Shown: positions 53,044 to 61,175 of the stretch, piece after piece
Layout: each line of letters starts with the position of its first letter
Numbering within the stretch: position 1 is the stretch's first letter
NCBI RefSeq assembly: GCF_009617585.1
Contig: NZ_WIXI01000050.1
Location: forward strand, 1-64,000
Direction of reading: 5' to 3'
DNA: 64,000 bases
Source of the DNA: Endobacterium cereale
Lineage (GTDB): Bacteria; Pseudomonadota; Alphaproteobacteria; Rhizobiales; Rhizobiaceae
Notes under the pieces: generated by a model
What the model saw: only the letters and a program-made list of their open reading frames with translations
Database searches by the model: none
What the model was told of the DNA's origin: nothing
Program-made: the position numbers and the translations under genes

Positions 53044-53877
53044 ATGACGACATGGTTCATTACCGGTATTTCGCGCGGGCTTGGCCGCGCGGTGGCAATC
53101 GCAGCCTTGGCAGAAGGCGATACGGTTATCGGCACTGTGCGAAAAGGGCCGGTTTCACTCGATCACCATACGGGCACACTGCACGTGCTGACTGTCGACC
53201 TCGCAGAGGCAGGTGCGGCGGAAGTCTGTATTGCTGAGGCATTCGAGCGCGTCGGCCATATCGACGTCATCGTCAACAATGCGGGCTACGGTCTTCTCGG
53301 TGCGCTTGAAAGTGCAACCGACGAGGAGGTCGAGCGGCTGTTTGCCGTCGATGTCATCGCGCCGTTTCGCATCATTCGGGCCGCCCTGCCACATCTGCGC
53401 CGGCAAGGGAATGGCCATATCGTCAACATCACCTCGATTGCAGGGCGAGCGCCATCGACCGGATCGGCCATGTATTCTGCGGCCAAATCCGCTCTGGAGG
53501 GCATGTCTGCCGCGCTGTCGCTCGAAGTTGCGCCGCTTGGCATCAAGGTGACGGCGGTGGCGCCCGGCGCCTTCAGGACGGATTTCCTATCTTCCCACTC
53601 GATCCGCAAAAGTGGCGAGGCGGATAGCGCCTATGCGGAAACGATCGGACGCAGCGATGCGGCATTCAATGCCGCAGCCGGTCGTCAGGCGGGCAACCCC
53701 GAGCGTGCTGCCAAGGTCATCATCGCCCTGGTGCGTTCTCCCAATCCGCCTCTGCATCTTCTTCTCGGAAGTGATGCTTTGCGGCGGGCACGCACCAAGC
53801 TCGACCAGATCGCAAATGAAATCGATGCCTGGGCAGCGATCACACGCAGCACGGATTATCCGGAGGACACGCCATGA
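53044..53877 (+). CDS. Short-chain dehydrogenase/reductase
   Basis: A 277-residue classical SDR. The cofactor motif is TGISRGLGRA (7-16), NNAGYG occurs near 80, Ser in NITSIAGRAPSTGSAMYSAA, and the catalytic YxxxK is in MYSAAKSAL. The RBS AAAGGAGCACATC fixes the start at 53044. This SDR type (with GISRGLGRAVA and a C-terminal RSPNPPLHLLLGSDALRRAR) is usually regulated by a divergent LysR, as here. The substrate is unknown. Its stop overlaps an ATG that opens a short fragment of another SDR. Confidence 0.92.
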   Translation: MTTWFITGISRGLGRAVAIAALAEGDTVIGTVRKGPVSLDHHTGTLHVLTVDLAEAGAAEVCIAEAFERVGHIDVIVNNAGYGLLGALESATDEEVERLFAVDVIAPFRIIRAALPHLRRQGNGHIVNITSIAGRAPSTGSAMYSAAKSALEGMSAALSLEVAPLGIKVTAVAPGAFRTDFLSSHSIRKSGEADSAYAETIGRSDAAFNAAAGRQAGNPERAAKVIIALVRSPNPPLHLLLGSDALRRARTKLDQIANEIDAWAAITRSTDYPEDTP

Positions 53878-53951
53878 ACATCGCGTCACCTGCATCCGCA
53901 TTCATGACGGGTGCGCTGGTGATGGCGGATGGGCGCTACACCGCACTTTGA
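53874..53951 (+). pseudogene. C-terminal fragment of a second SDR
   Basis: Twenty-five codons read SPASAFMTGALVMADGRYTA, which matches the C-terminal end of classical SDRs (ASFMTG..VVADGGYTAL). Everything before it is missing, and the ATG overlaps the stop of the intact SDR. It may be translated by coupling but cannot form a fold. Confidence 0.65.
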
Positions 53952-53964
53952 AAAGGAGACAATC

Positions 53965-54057
53965 ATGCCCAAGTCCATTCTGATCGCCGCCGCGGGACGT
54001 GGCCTCGGGCTCGGTTTGGCCCAGCAATCCTTTGACCGTGGCTGGTCAGGGCGGTGA
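53965..54057 (+). pseudogene. N-terminal fragment of a third SDR
   Basis: Thirty codons after AAAAGGAGACAATC start MPKSILIAAAGRGLGLGLAQ, the cofactor-binding beta-alpha start of a Rossmann-type SDR, then stop after GWSGR. A good ribosome-binding site remains, but the rest of the gene is gone. It is one base from the stop of the convergent TetR gene, suggesting a deletion joined these sequences. Confidence 0.7.
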
Positions 54058-54684
54058 TCACCGCCCCCGGGGAGTGACAGGATCGCAGAACGGCAAGGTG
54101 CTGGCGCGGCGTATGGCCTGGGCCAGCCGATCGTTACTCTCGGCGACTGTCGGAACCTGTCCGTATCTGACTGCGGCTCGGCTGATGGTCTCATCGATGA
54201 CACGCATTGCGGCCGAGACGGTAGCGGCGCAAAGCCTCACCTCGAAATCCGTCGGAGACAATTCTAGCCGGGCAGCAATCACGCCAGCCATCAAGTCTTC
54301 TGTCGCGCGGGTCGACATGAACCACGGCTCCAGAAGCGCTGGTTCTTCTGCGAGCCGTGCGATCAGGTGCACCACAAGCTTGCTGTCTTCGATCTCCTGA
54401 GCGTCTATTTTGCTCATGTCGTAGTTGATTTCCAGAAAACGCTCGACCGTCATATCGAGCGGCCATTTCTGAAGCTTCGCGGCAAGGTTTTGAGACATGC
54501 GGGCAAAGAGAGGTTCGATGCAGCTCTCCTTCGTGCGGAAATAGCGCCAAAGCGTCCGTCGCGATATGCCGGCCGCCTCGGCGATCTCTTCACCGCTGGT
54601 GGCCGCCACGCCCTTTTCCAGGAACAGCCGTGCGGCACTTCTTGCCACATCTATGTGGGCATCTTCCCGGATCGTCCGGCTCAT
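54058..54684 (-). CDS. TetR-family transcriptional regulator
   Basis: A 208-residue regulator. The N-terminal domain has AARLFLEKGVAATSGEEIAE and AAGISRRTLWRYFRTKESCI, the standard TetR helix-turn-helix (about 15-60). The C-terminal helical domain is not diagnostic for a ligand. The 10-bp palindrome at 54789-54809, upstream of the start, is a likely autoregulatory operator. Its original target genes may have been the SDRs that survive only as fragments next to it. Confidence 0.9.
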   Translation of the reverse strand: MSRTIREDAHIDVARSAARLFLEKGVAATSGEEIAEAAGISRRTLWRYFRTKESCIEPLFARMSQNLAAKLQKWPLDMTVERFLEINYDMSKIDAQEIEDSKLVVHLIARLAEEPALLEPWFMSTRATEDLMAGVIAARLELSPTDFEVRLCAATVSAAMRVIDETISRAAVRYGQVPTVAESNDRLAQAIRRASTLPFCDPVTPRGR

Positions 54685-54788
54685 CTGTTTCTCCGTAGCA
54701 TCATTCTGCGACGCTTATAGGTTCATAATGTCAGATAGTTAAGGCTGTTCCTCACAGCGGTCGGATTTCGTGGCTTTTGTCATCACAA

Positions 54789-54809
54789 TAATGACACTAA
54801 GTGTCATTA
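54789..54809. promoter_or_regulatory. Palindromic operator candidate upstream of the TetR gene
   Basis: TAATGACACT (54789-54798), a central A, and AGTGTCATTA (54800-54809) form a perfect palindrome with 10-base arms. It is about 105 bases upstream of the TetR start on the minus strand and 130 bases before the lipoprotein gene on the plus strand, so it could control either. Confidence 0.6.
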
Positions 54810-54939
54810 TAGCTGTTTCTAAACCCGTCAGGACCGCCTTGGTTTTGAACTCAATCCGAAAGTCGGCATTCGCCGCCTATCGGATAGGATTGAAACCGCA
54901 TGCGGTGAAATAAACGCAGCCATGACGAAAGGATTTCAA

Positions 54940-55254
54940 ATGACAAAACATAGCGCTCTCTACGATGTTTGCACCGTATTCGTGATCACCGGCATGGGGT
55001 TCGCCGCCATGATGCTGAGCGGATGCGTATCGGCGGAAGAACAACGTCACGCGAACCTTTACGAGGATGCCGGCACTTGTACCGATTTCGGCGCCCGCTA
55101 TGGTTCGCGATCGCATACGGATTGCATGATGCGCCAGCAGGAGCGTCGGGACAATGAGCAGCTATTGAACATGGAGCGCGCCCGCATTTCTTCCGAGACG
55201 GCGCGAAACAATCTCGAAATGCTCAGGTTGATGCGAGAGCGCAGGCAACATTGA
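54940..55254 (+). CDS. Small lipoprotein
   Basis: A 104-residue protein from the ATG at 54940 (AAAGGATTTCAA upstream); 54922 would add six residues. The N-terminus TVFVITGMGFAAMMLSGCVS contains a lipobox (LSGC), so it is probably lipidated. The mature part is Arg/Glu/Gln-rich (MMRQQERRDNEQLLNMERAR) with two more cysteines flanking CTDFGARYGSRSHTDC, perhaps a disulfide. It resembles small hypothetical lipoproteins of rhizobia; no function is assignable. Confidence 0.75.
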   Translation: MTKHSALYDVCTVFVITGMGFAAMMLSGCVSAEEQRHANLYEDAGTCTDFGARYGSRSHTDCMMRQQERRDNEQLLNMERARISSETARNNLEMLRLMRERRQH

Positions 55255-55409
55255 TCAACGCCATGGTAGTCCAGCTGTGACGCCATCACAGACGCATTTC
55301 GCGGAATCGGTGGCGGCGGGTTCTTCTTGTTCAGTTGCTAGATAAGCGTGTGCTCGGCTCAGCAAGATGGTGCCGCGTCCAAGATCTTCAGCCGGGTAGA
55401 GACCCGACC

Positions 55410-56525
55410 CTATTCGGCCGGAATTTTCAGCGATTCGATATCGATCATGTGTCCCGACCGGCGCACTTTCGTTCTGAGATAACCACGGTTTTCCTCAGTG
55501 ACCAGGCCGAGCACAGGGGTTCTATGCCTCACGGTAAAGCCGGCATTTTCGATCGCTGCGATCTTGCGGGGATTGTTGGTCAAAAGCTCGACCGAGGAAA
55601 CGCCGAGGCCGCGCAGCATGGCAACAGCCGCGCCATAGGCGCGCCCATCATCTCCAAATCCAAGCGTGGCGTCTGCGTCCACCGTATCAAGGCCCGCTGT
55701 CTGATAACCATAGGCGCGCATCTTGGAAGCGATCCCGGTGCCGCGGCCTTCCTGGTCGAGATAGAGCAGTATTCCGCCGCCACGTTGTTCGATCAACTGC
55801 ATGCCCTTCCGCAATTGGTCACCACAGTCGCATTTCAGGGAACCGAAAAGATCGCCGGTGATGCAGGAGGAATGAATGCGGACGGGAACGGGCTTCGACA
55901 TGTCAGGCGAACCCACCACAATGGCGATCTGGTCGCGCTGCGCGACGCCACCCCTGAAGACGACGAATTCTGCAGTATCGATACCCTTCAGCGGCACCTG
56001 TGTCCGCGCGACGATCGAGAAATGAGCTTCGGCCACGCTGTCATGTTCGAGTGTCGCGGCGTCGAGCATGACGCAACCGTCAAAACGGTGATCCGAAGAG
56101 GCTATTTCAAAAACCATGAAAGCCGGCAGTAGCAAGGCGCTGCGGGCGAGGATTTCCAGCTTTGCAAGGGATTCTGAAGCCGACCGGTATGAGGGGTTTG
56201 CGGTCGTGTCGAAACCGTAGGCGATCGTCGCCAATTGCTCGTAGTCGGTATCCGAGACATTGATCAGCGCGCCATACGGTGCGGTGATGCCGAGCTTTTG
56301 GGCACGTTGCGCCGTGATGAATAGTTCCTGCCGATTGGCGGCGATGTCGCCGAAGCGGGAAAGTATTTCGGGGGTGGCGGTGTCGAGCGACACGACCGCG
56401 TATTGAAGATTGCCGTGCATGAGCAGCACCGGACGGCCATATCGAAGCTCGGAGACGGCGCGCTCCCGGACGATGGAGGCTTCGCTTGCGTCGAACATAG
56501 GATAGGCACTGGAACTGGCGGTCAT
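55410..56525 (-). CDS. ribA: GTP cyclohydrolase II with divergent N-terminal domain
   Basis: A 371-residue protein. The C-terminal half (about 175-370) is an intact GCH II: zinc cysteines in SSCITGDLFGSLKCDCGDQL with C-x10-C-x-C spacing, catalytic region YLDQEGRGTGIASKMRAYG, GFGDDGRAYGAA, and NNPRKIAA. It converts GTP to 2,5-diamino-6-ribosylamino-4-pyrimidinone phosphate, formate and pyrophosphate. The N-terminal 170 residues look like a degraded DHBP-synthase-like domain (RERAVSELRYGRPVLLMHG), without the acidic substrate-binding motif expected of RibB. It is divergent from the OpgH-like gene. I looked for an FMN riboswitch upstream and saw none, which argues for a role beyond riboflavin supply. 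Confidence 0.92.
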   Translation of the reverse strand: MTASSSAYPMFDASEASIVRERAVSELRYGRPVLLMHGNLQYAVVSLDTATPEILSRFGDIAANRQELFITAQRAQKLGITAPYGALINVSDTDYEQLATIAYGFDTTANPSYRSASESLAKLEILARSALLLPAFMVFEIASSDHRFDGCVMLDAATLEHDSVAEAHFSIVARTQVPLKGIDTAEFVVFRGGVAQRDQIAIVVGSPDMSKPVPVRIHSSCITGDLFGSLKCDCGDQLRKGMQLIEQRGGGILLYLDQEGRGTGIASKMRAYGYQTAGLDTVDADATLGFGDDGRAYGAAVAMLRGLGVSSVELLTNNPRKIAAIENAGFTVRHRTPVLGLVTEENRGYLRTKVRRSGHMIDIESLKIPAE

Positions 56526-56815
56526 GTTTCAATCCTCTTTTGGCGTCACAACAAAAACGCCTGCGGTCAGCAACGAGTTAGACTTCGAAACGCATCAGGC
56601 CACCCGCCTTTGCCGTTCATTTCAGAAATTCAGCATTTCGTTTTTAGTTCACGTGCCCTGCCATGCGATCGAATTCCCTGCTTTACGGGCGATCTCAAGC
56701 GTTGTGCATGACGACATCTAGGTATTTAATTGGCAGATGAAATTATTGTGAGCTTGCCAGAGGTCAGGTTTGGCCTAGCTGAAACATCATCGTGTAAACG
56801 TGAAAGAAATGCCGA
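56526..56815. other. Divergent promoter region between ribA and the OpgH-like gene
   Basis: A 290-base gap that must hold both promoters. The sequence is fairly AT-rich around 56640-56760. No RFN-element consensus, strong hairpin or repeated operator is visible. Confidence 0.45.
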
Positions 56816-58717
56816 ATGACGTTTCAGCATAATCCTGCGCCGAGCCGAAACACGCTGGTACAGGATGAAGAAAATTTCCATTCGGGAACGGCCCGATACG
56901 CCGGACTTCCTGTCTCGTGGCGGCGGCTTATCGTTTTGTGCTTGAACGTCGGCACCATCCTCATGATGGGTGTCCTCGTCTATAGCCTCCTGTCACCCAC
57001 AACGCTCTTCGGCCCCGAAACGATTATCCTGATCGGATTCTTTCTGGCGACGCCTTGGACAGTTCTCGGCTTCTGGAATGCAGTTATCGGGCTGCTCTTG
57101 CTGCATGGACCTGGAAACCCTGCACGTAGCGTCTACCCGTTTTATGCGGATGGCGCCCAATCCCGGCCGCACACGCTGAAGTCCCGGACGGCACTGATCG
57201 TATTCCTTCGAAACGAGGACCCACGTCCTGTGTTCGAACGCCTGGATGCGATCTGGAAAAGCATGCGATCGACAGGTTTCGATCATCACTTTCAAGTTTT
57301 CTGTCTGAGTGACACATCTGACCAGAATATCGCACAGCATGAAGAGCATGCATTTCGCACATTTGCGGATCTCGTCGAGCAGCAGGGCAATAATCGTCCC
57401 ATCTACCGGCGTCGGCTTGTAAACACCGGCTACAAGGCGGGGAATGTCGAGGATTTCCTTCGCGAGTATGGCGGCGATTACGACTTTTTCCTGCCGCTTG
57501 ATTCCGACAGCGTCATGTCCGGCGATGTCGTCGTGAAGCTTGTCGCCGCGATGGAGCAACATCCCGAGATCGGCATTCTCCAGACACTTGTTGTGGGCAT
57601 GCCGGCAACGAGCGGCTTTGCGCGCATGTTTCAGTTCGGCATGCGGCACGGCATGCGTTCCTTCACCATGGGTTCTGCGTGGTGGAACGCTGATTGCGGC
57701 GCTTACTGGGGCCATAATGCCCTCATCAGAACCGAAGCGTTTCTAACTCATTGCCGGCTTCCGGTCTTGCCGGGTTCACCGCCGCTCGGAGGACACGTCC
57801 TCAGTCACGATCAGCTCGAGGCGGCATTCATGCGTCGCGGCGGCTACGAGGTTCGTGTTCTGCCTATCGAGACCAGAAGCTACGAGGCCAACCCGCCGAC
57901 ACTGATCGAGTTCGCCCGCCGTGATCTGCGCTGGTGCCAGGGCAATATGCAATACTGGCGTTTCCTGTTCGCGCCGGGTTTGGAGCCGGTTAGCCGTTTC
58001 CAGATACTGCAGGCCATCCTCATGTACATGGCCCCTCCCGCCTGGATTGCCATGACATTCGCGGCGACATGGAAGGGGATAACCTCCGGATTCGCGCCGG
58101 TTTACATGGAACTGGGTTTCTGGCTGTTCATCTCGATCTTCCTGCTGTCGATCTCCCCGAAAATTGCCGGAGCCATCGACGTGGTTTTCACACGCGGAGC
58201 TATGCGAAGCTATGGCGGCCCGCTGCGGTTCACTTTGTCGGTGCTTGTCGAGGTCATCACGTCGATGCTGATGGCGCCGATTATCGCCGTGTACATCACC
58301 ATCTTTCTTTTCGGACTTCTGTTCGGGCGGTCGGTGACCTGGAGCGGCCAGAACCGTGATCAGCTCGGTGTTTCCCTTGCGACCGCCGTAAAGGCCATGG
58401 CCGTGCAGACAATCATCGGCATCACGCTTGCGGTGATCGTGTTCAGGGCAGGCGGCCTGGTTGCCACGCTCTGGGCGCTGCCTTTCATCGGCGGACTGTG
58501 TGTGGCCGTTCCTTTCACGATGGCGACGGCTTCCGAGTGGTTCGGACGTCTCAGCACGCGTTTGGGTCTGTTCGCGATACCGGAGGAAAGTCATATGCCG
58601 CGTGTCCTGAGCAGGATTGTGCCGGATGATGCACGCCGCTGGCGCCGGCCAATCGTGCGCAAGGCAAACGAGTGGCCGCAGGTCTCGAAGAACGAACAGA
58701 CGGCGGGCGGTCAATGA
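56816..58717 (+). CDS. OpgH/MdoH-like membrane glucosyltransferase (GT2)
   Basis: A 633-residue inner-membrane glycosyltransferase. Two N-terminal helices (about 40-60 and 70-95) precede a GT2 catalytic domain with TALIVFLRNEDPRPVFERL, the DxD-type LPLDSDSVMSGDVV, HVLSHDQLEAAFMRRGGYEV, and the (Q/R)xxRW motif RRDLRWCQGNMQYW. C-terminal helices follow from about 400. This is the OpgH layout at the shorter alphaproteobacterial length. OpgH makes the backbone of osmoregulated periplasmic glucans, but the usual partner OpgG is not here. Instead the gene heads a six-gene operon with pterin-like enzymes, so the acceptor may be different. The stop overlaps the next start (ATGA). Confidence 0.88.
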   Translation: MTFQHNPAPSRNTLVQDEENFHSGTARYAGLPVSWRRLIVLCLNVGTILMMGVLVYSLLSPTTLFGPETIILIGFFLATPWTVLGFWNAVIGLLLLHGPGNPARSVYPFYADGAQSRPHTLKSRTALIVFLRNEDPRPVFERLDAIWKSMRSTGFDHHFQVFCLSDTSDQNIAQHEEHAFRTFADLVEQQGNNRPIYRRRLVNTGYKAGNVEDFLREYGGDYDFFLPLDSDSVMSGDVVVKLVAAMEQHPEIGILQTLVVGMPATSGFARMFQFGMRHGMRSFTMGSAWWNADCGAYWGHNALIRTEAFLTHCRLPVLPGSPPLGGHVLSHDQLEAAFMRRGGYEVRVLPIETRSYEANPPTLIEFARRDLRWCQGNMQYWRFLFAPGLEPVSRFQILQAILMYMAPPAWIAMTFAATWKGITSGFAPVYMELGFWLFISIFLLSISPKIAGAIDVVFTRGAMRSYGGPLRFTLSVLVEVITSMLMAPIIAVYITIFLFGLLFGRSVTWSGQNRDQLGVSLATAVKAMAVQTIIGITLAVIVFRAGGLVATLWALPFIGGLCVAVPFTMATASEWFGRLSTRLGLFAIPEESHMPRVLSRIVPDDARRWRRPIVRKANEWPQVSKNEQTAGGQ

Positions 58718-59691
58718 GGACGGCCCGGGCGTTATGGCTGGTCGATCGCTTGCAGGCAGAACTCCGGGAAGAGCCAGTCGGTGATTGTTTTGAAGATGAA
58801 GTGATCATCGAGAGCTTATTCACTGGGGTCAGTCGCGGAACCGAGTCACTTGTGGCCAATGGAGCAGTGCCACCAGGTGAGTTCGAGCGTATGCGTGCGC
58901 CGCTGCAGTCCGGCGCATTCCCCTTCCCGGTCAAATATGGCTATGCCGCTGTCGGAGAAATCGTTGCCGGGGCGCCCGACAGGATCGGCCAGACAGTCTT
59001 TTGCCTGCATCCCCACCAGGATGTCTTTCGCGCGCCAGCGCAGATGGCCGTGGTCGTTCCCGATGCCGTGCCTGCGTCAAGGGCCGTGCTGGCTGCGAAC
59101 ATGGAAACTGCGCTCAACGGCGTTTGGGATGCCGGTATCATGCCGGGTGATACGGTTGCAGTCATCGGCGGTGGCGTGGTCGGCCTGCTCATGGCTTTCC
59201 TGGCGGCGAAGGTGGCTGGAACAGATGTCGCGATCGTCGACGTCAATCCCTCCCGCAGGGTGATTGGTGAGATGTTCGGCTGCCGTTTCCTGAGCCCTGA
59301 TGAGACTGGCCCGCTTGCCGGGCAGGCGGACGTCGTCATTCACACATCGGCAAGTGCGGCTGGTCTGACCACCGCAATCTCGCTTGCCGCATTCGAGGCG
59401 AAAGTCGTGGAAATGTCGTGGTTCGGGCATGCGGATGTCGGGATATCCCTGGGCGGGGCGTTTCACAGTCAGCGGCTTTCCATCGTCGCATCACAGGTTG
59501 GCCATGTGCCGCCATCGCGCCGCGCCCGCTGGCCTTTGTCGCGGCGTCTGGCAAAGGCGTTGGAGCTTCTGAACGACAGCCGGCTCGACCACTTCGTGTC
59601 CGGCGAGACCGATTTCGACATTCTGCCCGATCGTTACGGCGCCATTCTCGCCGATCCCGACACTCTTTGTCATCGCATCCGTTACCGTTAG
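58714..59691 (+). CDS. MDR-family dehydrogenase lacking zinc ligands
   Basis: A 325-residue medium-chain dehydrogenase/reductase beginning at the ATG that overlaps the OpgH-like stop. The N-terminal region has ESLFTGVSRGTESLVANGAV (about 31-50) and FPVKYGYAAVGEIVAGAP. The nucleotide-binding motif is VAVIGGGVVGLLMAFLAAKV (about 147-166), with VDVNPSRR as the second strand. The catalytic zinc ligands of typical MDR enzymes (Cys near CGTD, His in GHE) are replaced by Ser-Arg-Gly-Thr-Glu and Lys-Tyr-Gly-Tyr, and the structural-zinc cysteine loop is missing. The pattern resembles the BchC/threonine-dehydrogenase-like subgroup. It should oxidise or reduce an alcohol or ketone intermediate in this pathway without zinc (inference). 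Confidence 0.8.
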   Translation: MRTARALWLVDRLQAELREEPVGDCFEDEVIIESLFTGVSRGTESLVANGAVPPGEFERMRAPLQSGAFPFPVKYGYAAVGEIVAGAPDRIGQTVFCLHPHQDVFRAPAQMAVVVPDAVPASRAVLAANMETALNGVWDAGIMPGDTVAVIGGGVVGLLMAFLAAKVAGTDVAIVDVNPSRRVIGEMFGCRFLSPDETGPLAGQADVVIHTSASAAGLTTAISLAAFEAKVVEMSWFGHADVGISLGGAFHSQRLSIVASQVGHVPPSRRARWPLSRRLAKALELLNDSRLDHFVSGETDFDILPDRYGAILADPDTLCHRIRYR

Positions 59692-59706
59692 TCTGAAAGG
59701 ATATCC

Positions 59707-60105
59707 ATGTTTGCAGTTGAAGTCCGTGATCACATGATGATTGCTCACAGCCTGCCGCGCCCGGTATTCGGGCCGGCTCAAGCCATGCATGGTGCGACAT
59801 TCGTCGTCGATGCGGCGTTCATGACGGAAGACCTCGATGAGGATGGACTTGGTGTCGATATCGGCCTGGCCACAAAGGTTCTTGGGGAGACGGTCGCGCC
59901 GCTGAATTACAAAAACCTCGATGAACTTGACGTGTTTCGCGGCAAGGTGACCACGACCGAGGTTCTTGCCAAGCATGTTTTCGACACGCTGAGGAACCGC
60001 ATCAAGAATGGTGACCTCGGGGTGGGAGGATCACGCATCAAGCGACTGAAAATCACCCTGCACGAAAGCCATGTCGCTCGGGCGTGGTACGAGGCAGCCG
60101 TTTGA
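59707..60105 (+). CDS. 6-pyruvoyl-tetrahydropterin synthase/QueD-fold protein with altered active site
   Basis: A 132-residue protein of the PTPS/QueD fold. MIAHSLPRPVFGPAQAMHGA aligns with the F.AAH...C...HGH region: H14 matches the first zinc His, but the second ligand of HGH is Ala (HGA), and the catalytic Cys before it is missing. The C-terminal LHESHVARAWYEAAV keeps the conserved Glu that binds the pterin ring. VDIGLATKVLGETVAPLNYK followed by NLDELDVFRG matches the region before the C-terminal half. So the pterin-binding pocket is plausible while the usual lyase chemistry is not. Relatives of this divergent type occur in other rhizobia. The role is probably a different reaction on a pterin or pyrimidine. 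Confidence 0.8.
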   Translation: MFAVEVRDHMMIAHSLPRPVFGPAQAMHGATFVVDAAFMTEDLDEDGLGVDIGLATKVLGETVAPLNYKNLDELDVFRGKVTTTEVLAKHVFDTLRNRIKNGDLGVGGSRIKRLKITLHESHVARAWYEAAV

Positions 60106-61175
60106 GCGTGTCGAGAGAACGGCATCAGGTCGTCTTCGCCATTCCAGGCAATATCGACACGCCGAGCGGGGGCTACGGCTATGACCGACGGGTGATCCGG
60201 GAGTTGCGGGCGTTTGGCTGGAGCGTTGAGCACATCGCCTTGCCGTCGGCATTTCCCTATCCGGGTCCGGAGGATCACGCCGAGGTCGCAGCCAGGTTCT
60301 CGGCTATCCCCGACGGAAGTCTTGTTCTGGTCGATGGTCTTGCCTTCGGCGCCATGCCCCAGATCGCGCAGGCGGAATCTCGACGGTTGCGGCTGGTGGC
60401 GTTGGTGCATCATCCCCTGGCTCTCGAAACCGGCATCGCGCCGCAGGTTGCTGAACGTCTGAAAGACAGCGAGACAGTCGCGCTCAAGGCCAGCCGTGGG
60501 CTTATCGTCACCAGTCAGGCTACCGCGCGCACGCTGAGGCAGGAGTTCGACGTGAAGGACGCCGCCATTCTCGTGGCCGCTCCGGGTACCGACCACGTCA
60601 CGTCACAGCAACGGGATCGCCCTGACGTGCCGGCTGATGATCCGCTTATTCTGTCTGTCGGCTCCCTGACGCGGCGCAAGGATCATGCGACATTGATCTC
60701 CGCCCTTCAAAGCATTGCCGATCGGCGCTGGCATTGCCGTATCGTTGGAAGCGACAGCATGGATCGCACAACCGCACAGGCGCTACGGCAGCAGGTCGCC
60801 GAAGCAGGGCTTGATGCCCGTATCACCCTGACCGGAGCGGTAGAGGATGTTGCACTGGAATTCCGCCGCGCCGATATCTTCGCGCTCGCCAGTCAATATG
60901 AAGGTTACGGCATGGTCTTTGCCGAGGCGATGGCTTGGGGCCTGCCAATCGTGGGGTGTCGAGGTGGCGCTGTAGGGGAGGTGGTACCCGAAACTGCCGG
61001 TATCCTGGTTCGGCCAGGTGATGCAGAAGGCGTCGCCCGTGCGTTGGCTTCACTCCTCGATGATCCGGCCTGCCGCCTCCGTTACGCTCGGGGATCGTCG
61101 CTTGCCGGGCAAACGCTGCCCGACTGGCCGGCGACAGCCCGTGCAATTTCCGATTTTCTGGAGGCGATCGCATGA
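60102..61175 (+). CDS. GT4-family glycosyltransferase
   Basis: About 357 residues. The start is uncertain: the TTG at 60102 overlaps the previous stop, and a GTG at 60108 is also possible. The N-terminal Rossmann part has HQVVFAIPGNIDTPSGGYGY with DRRVIRELRAFGW, the acceptor-domain opening of GT4 enzymes. The donor-binding C-terminal part has LILSVGSLTRRKDHATLISAL and ALASQYEGYGMVFAEAMAWG with the E-x7-E motif, then GLPIVGCRGGAVGEVVP. No signal peptide or membrane helix. It transfers a sugar from a nucleotide donor to an unknown acceptor, here probably a small molecule made by the flanking pterin-type enzymes. It overlaps the methyltransferase start. Confidence 0.87.
   Translation: MSVSRERHQVVFAIPGNIDTPSGGYGYDRRVIRELRAFGWSVEHIALPSAFPYPGPEDHAEVAARFSAIPDGSLVLVDGLAFGAMPQIAQAESRRLRLVALVHHPLALETGIAPQVAERLKDSETVALKASRGLIVTSQATARTLRQEFDVKDAAILVAAPGTDHVTSQQRDRPDVPADDPLILSVGSLTRRKDHATLISALQSIADRRWHCRIVGSDSMDRTTAQALRQQVAEAGLDARITLTGAVEDVALEFRRADIFALASQYEGYGMVFAEAMAWGLPIVGCRGGAVGEVVPETAGILVRPGDAEGVARALASLLDDPACRLRYARGSSLAGQTLPDWPATARAISDFLEAIA

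Noticed and set aside
56526..56815. Possible FMN riboswitch upstream of ribA
   Set aside because: The conserved RFN-element segments are not present on the minus strand in this region.
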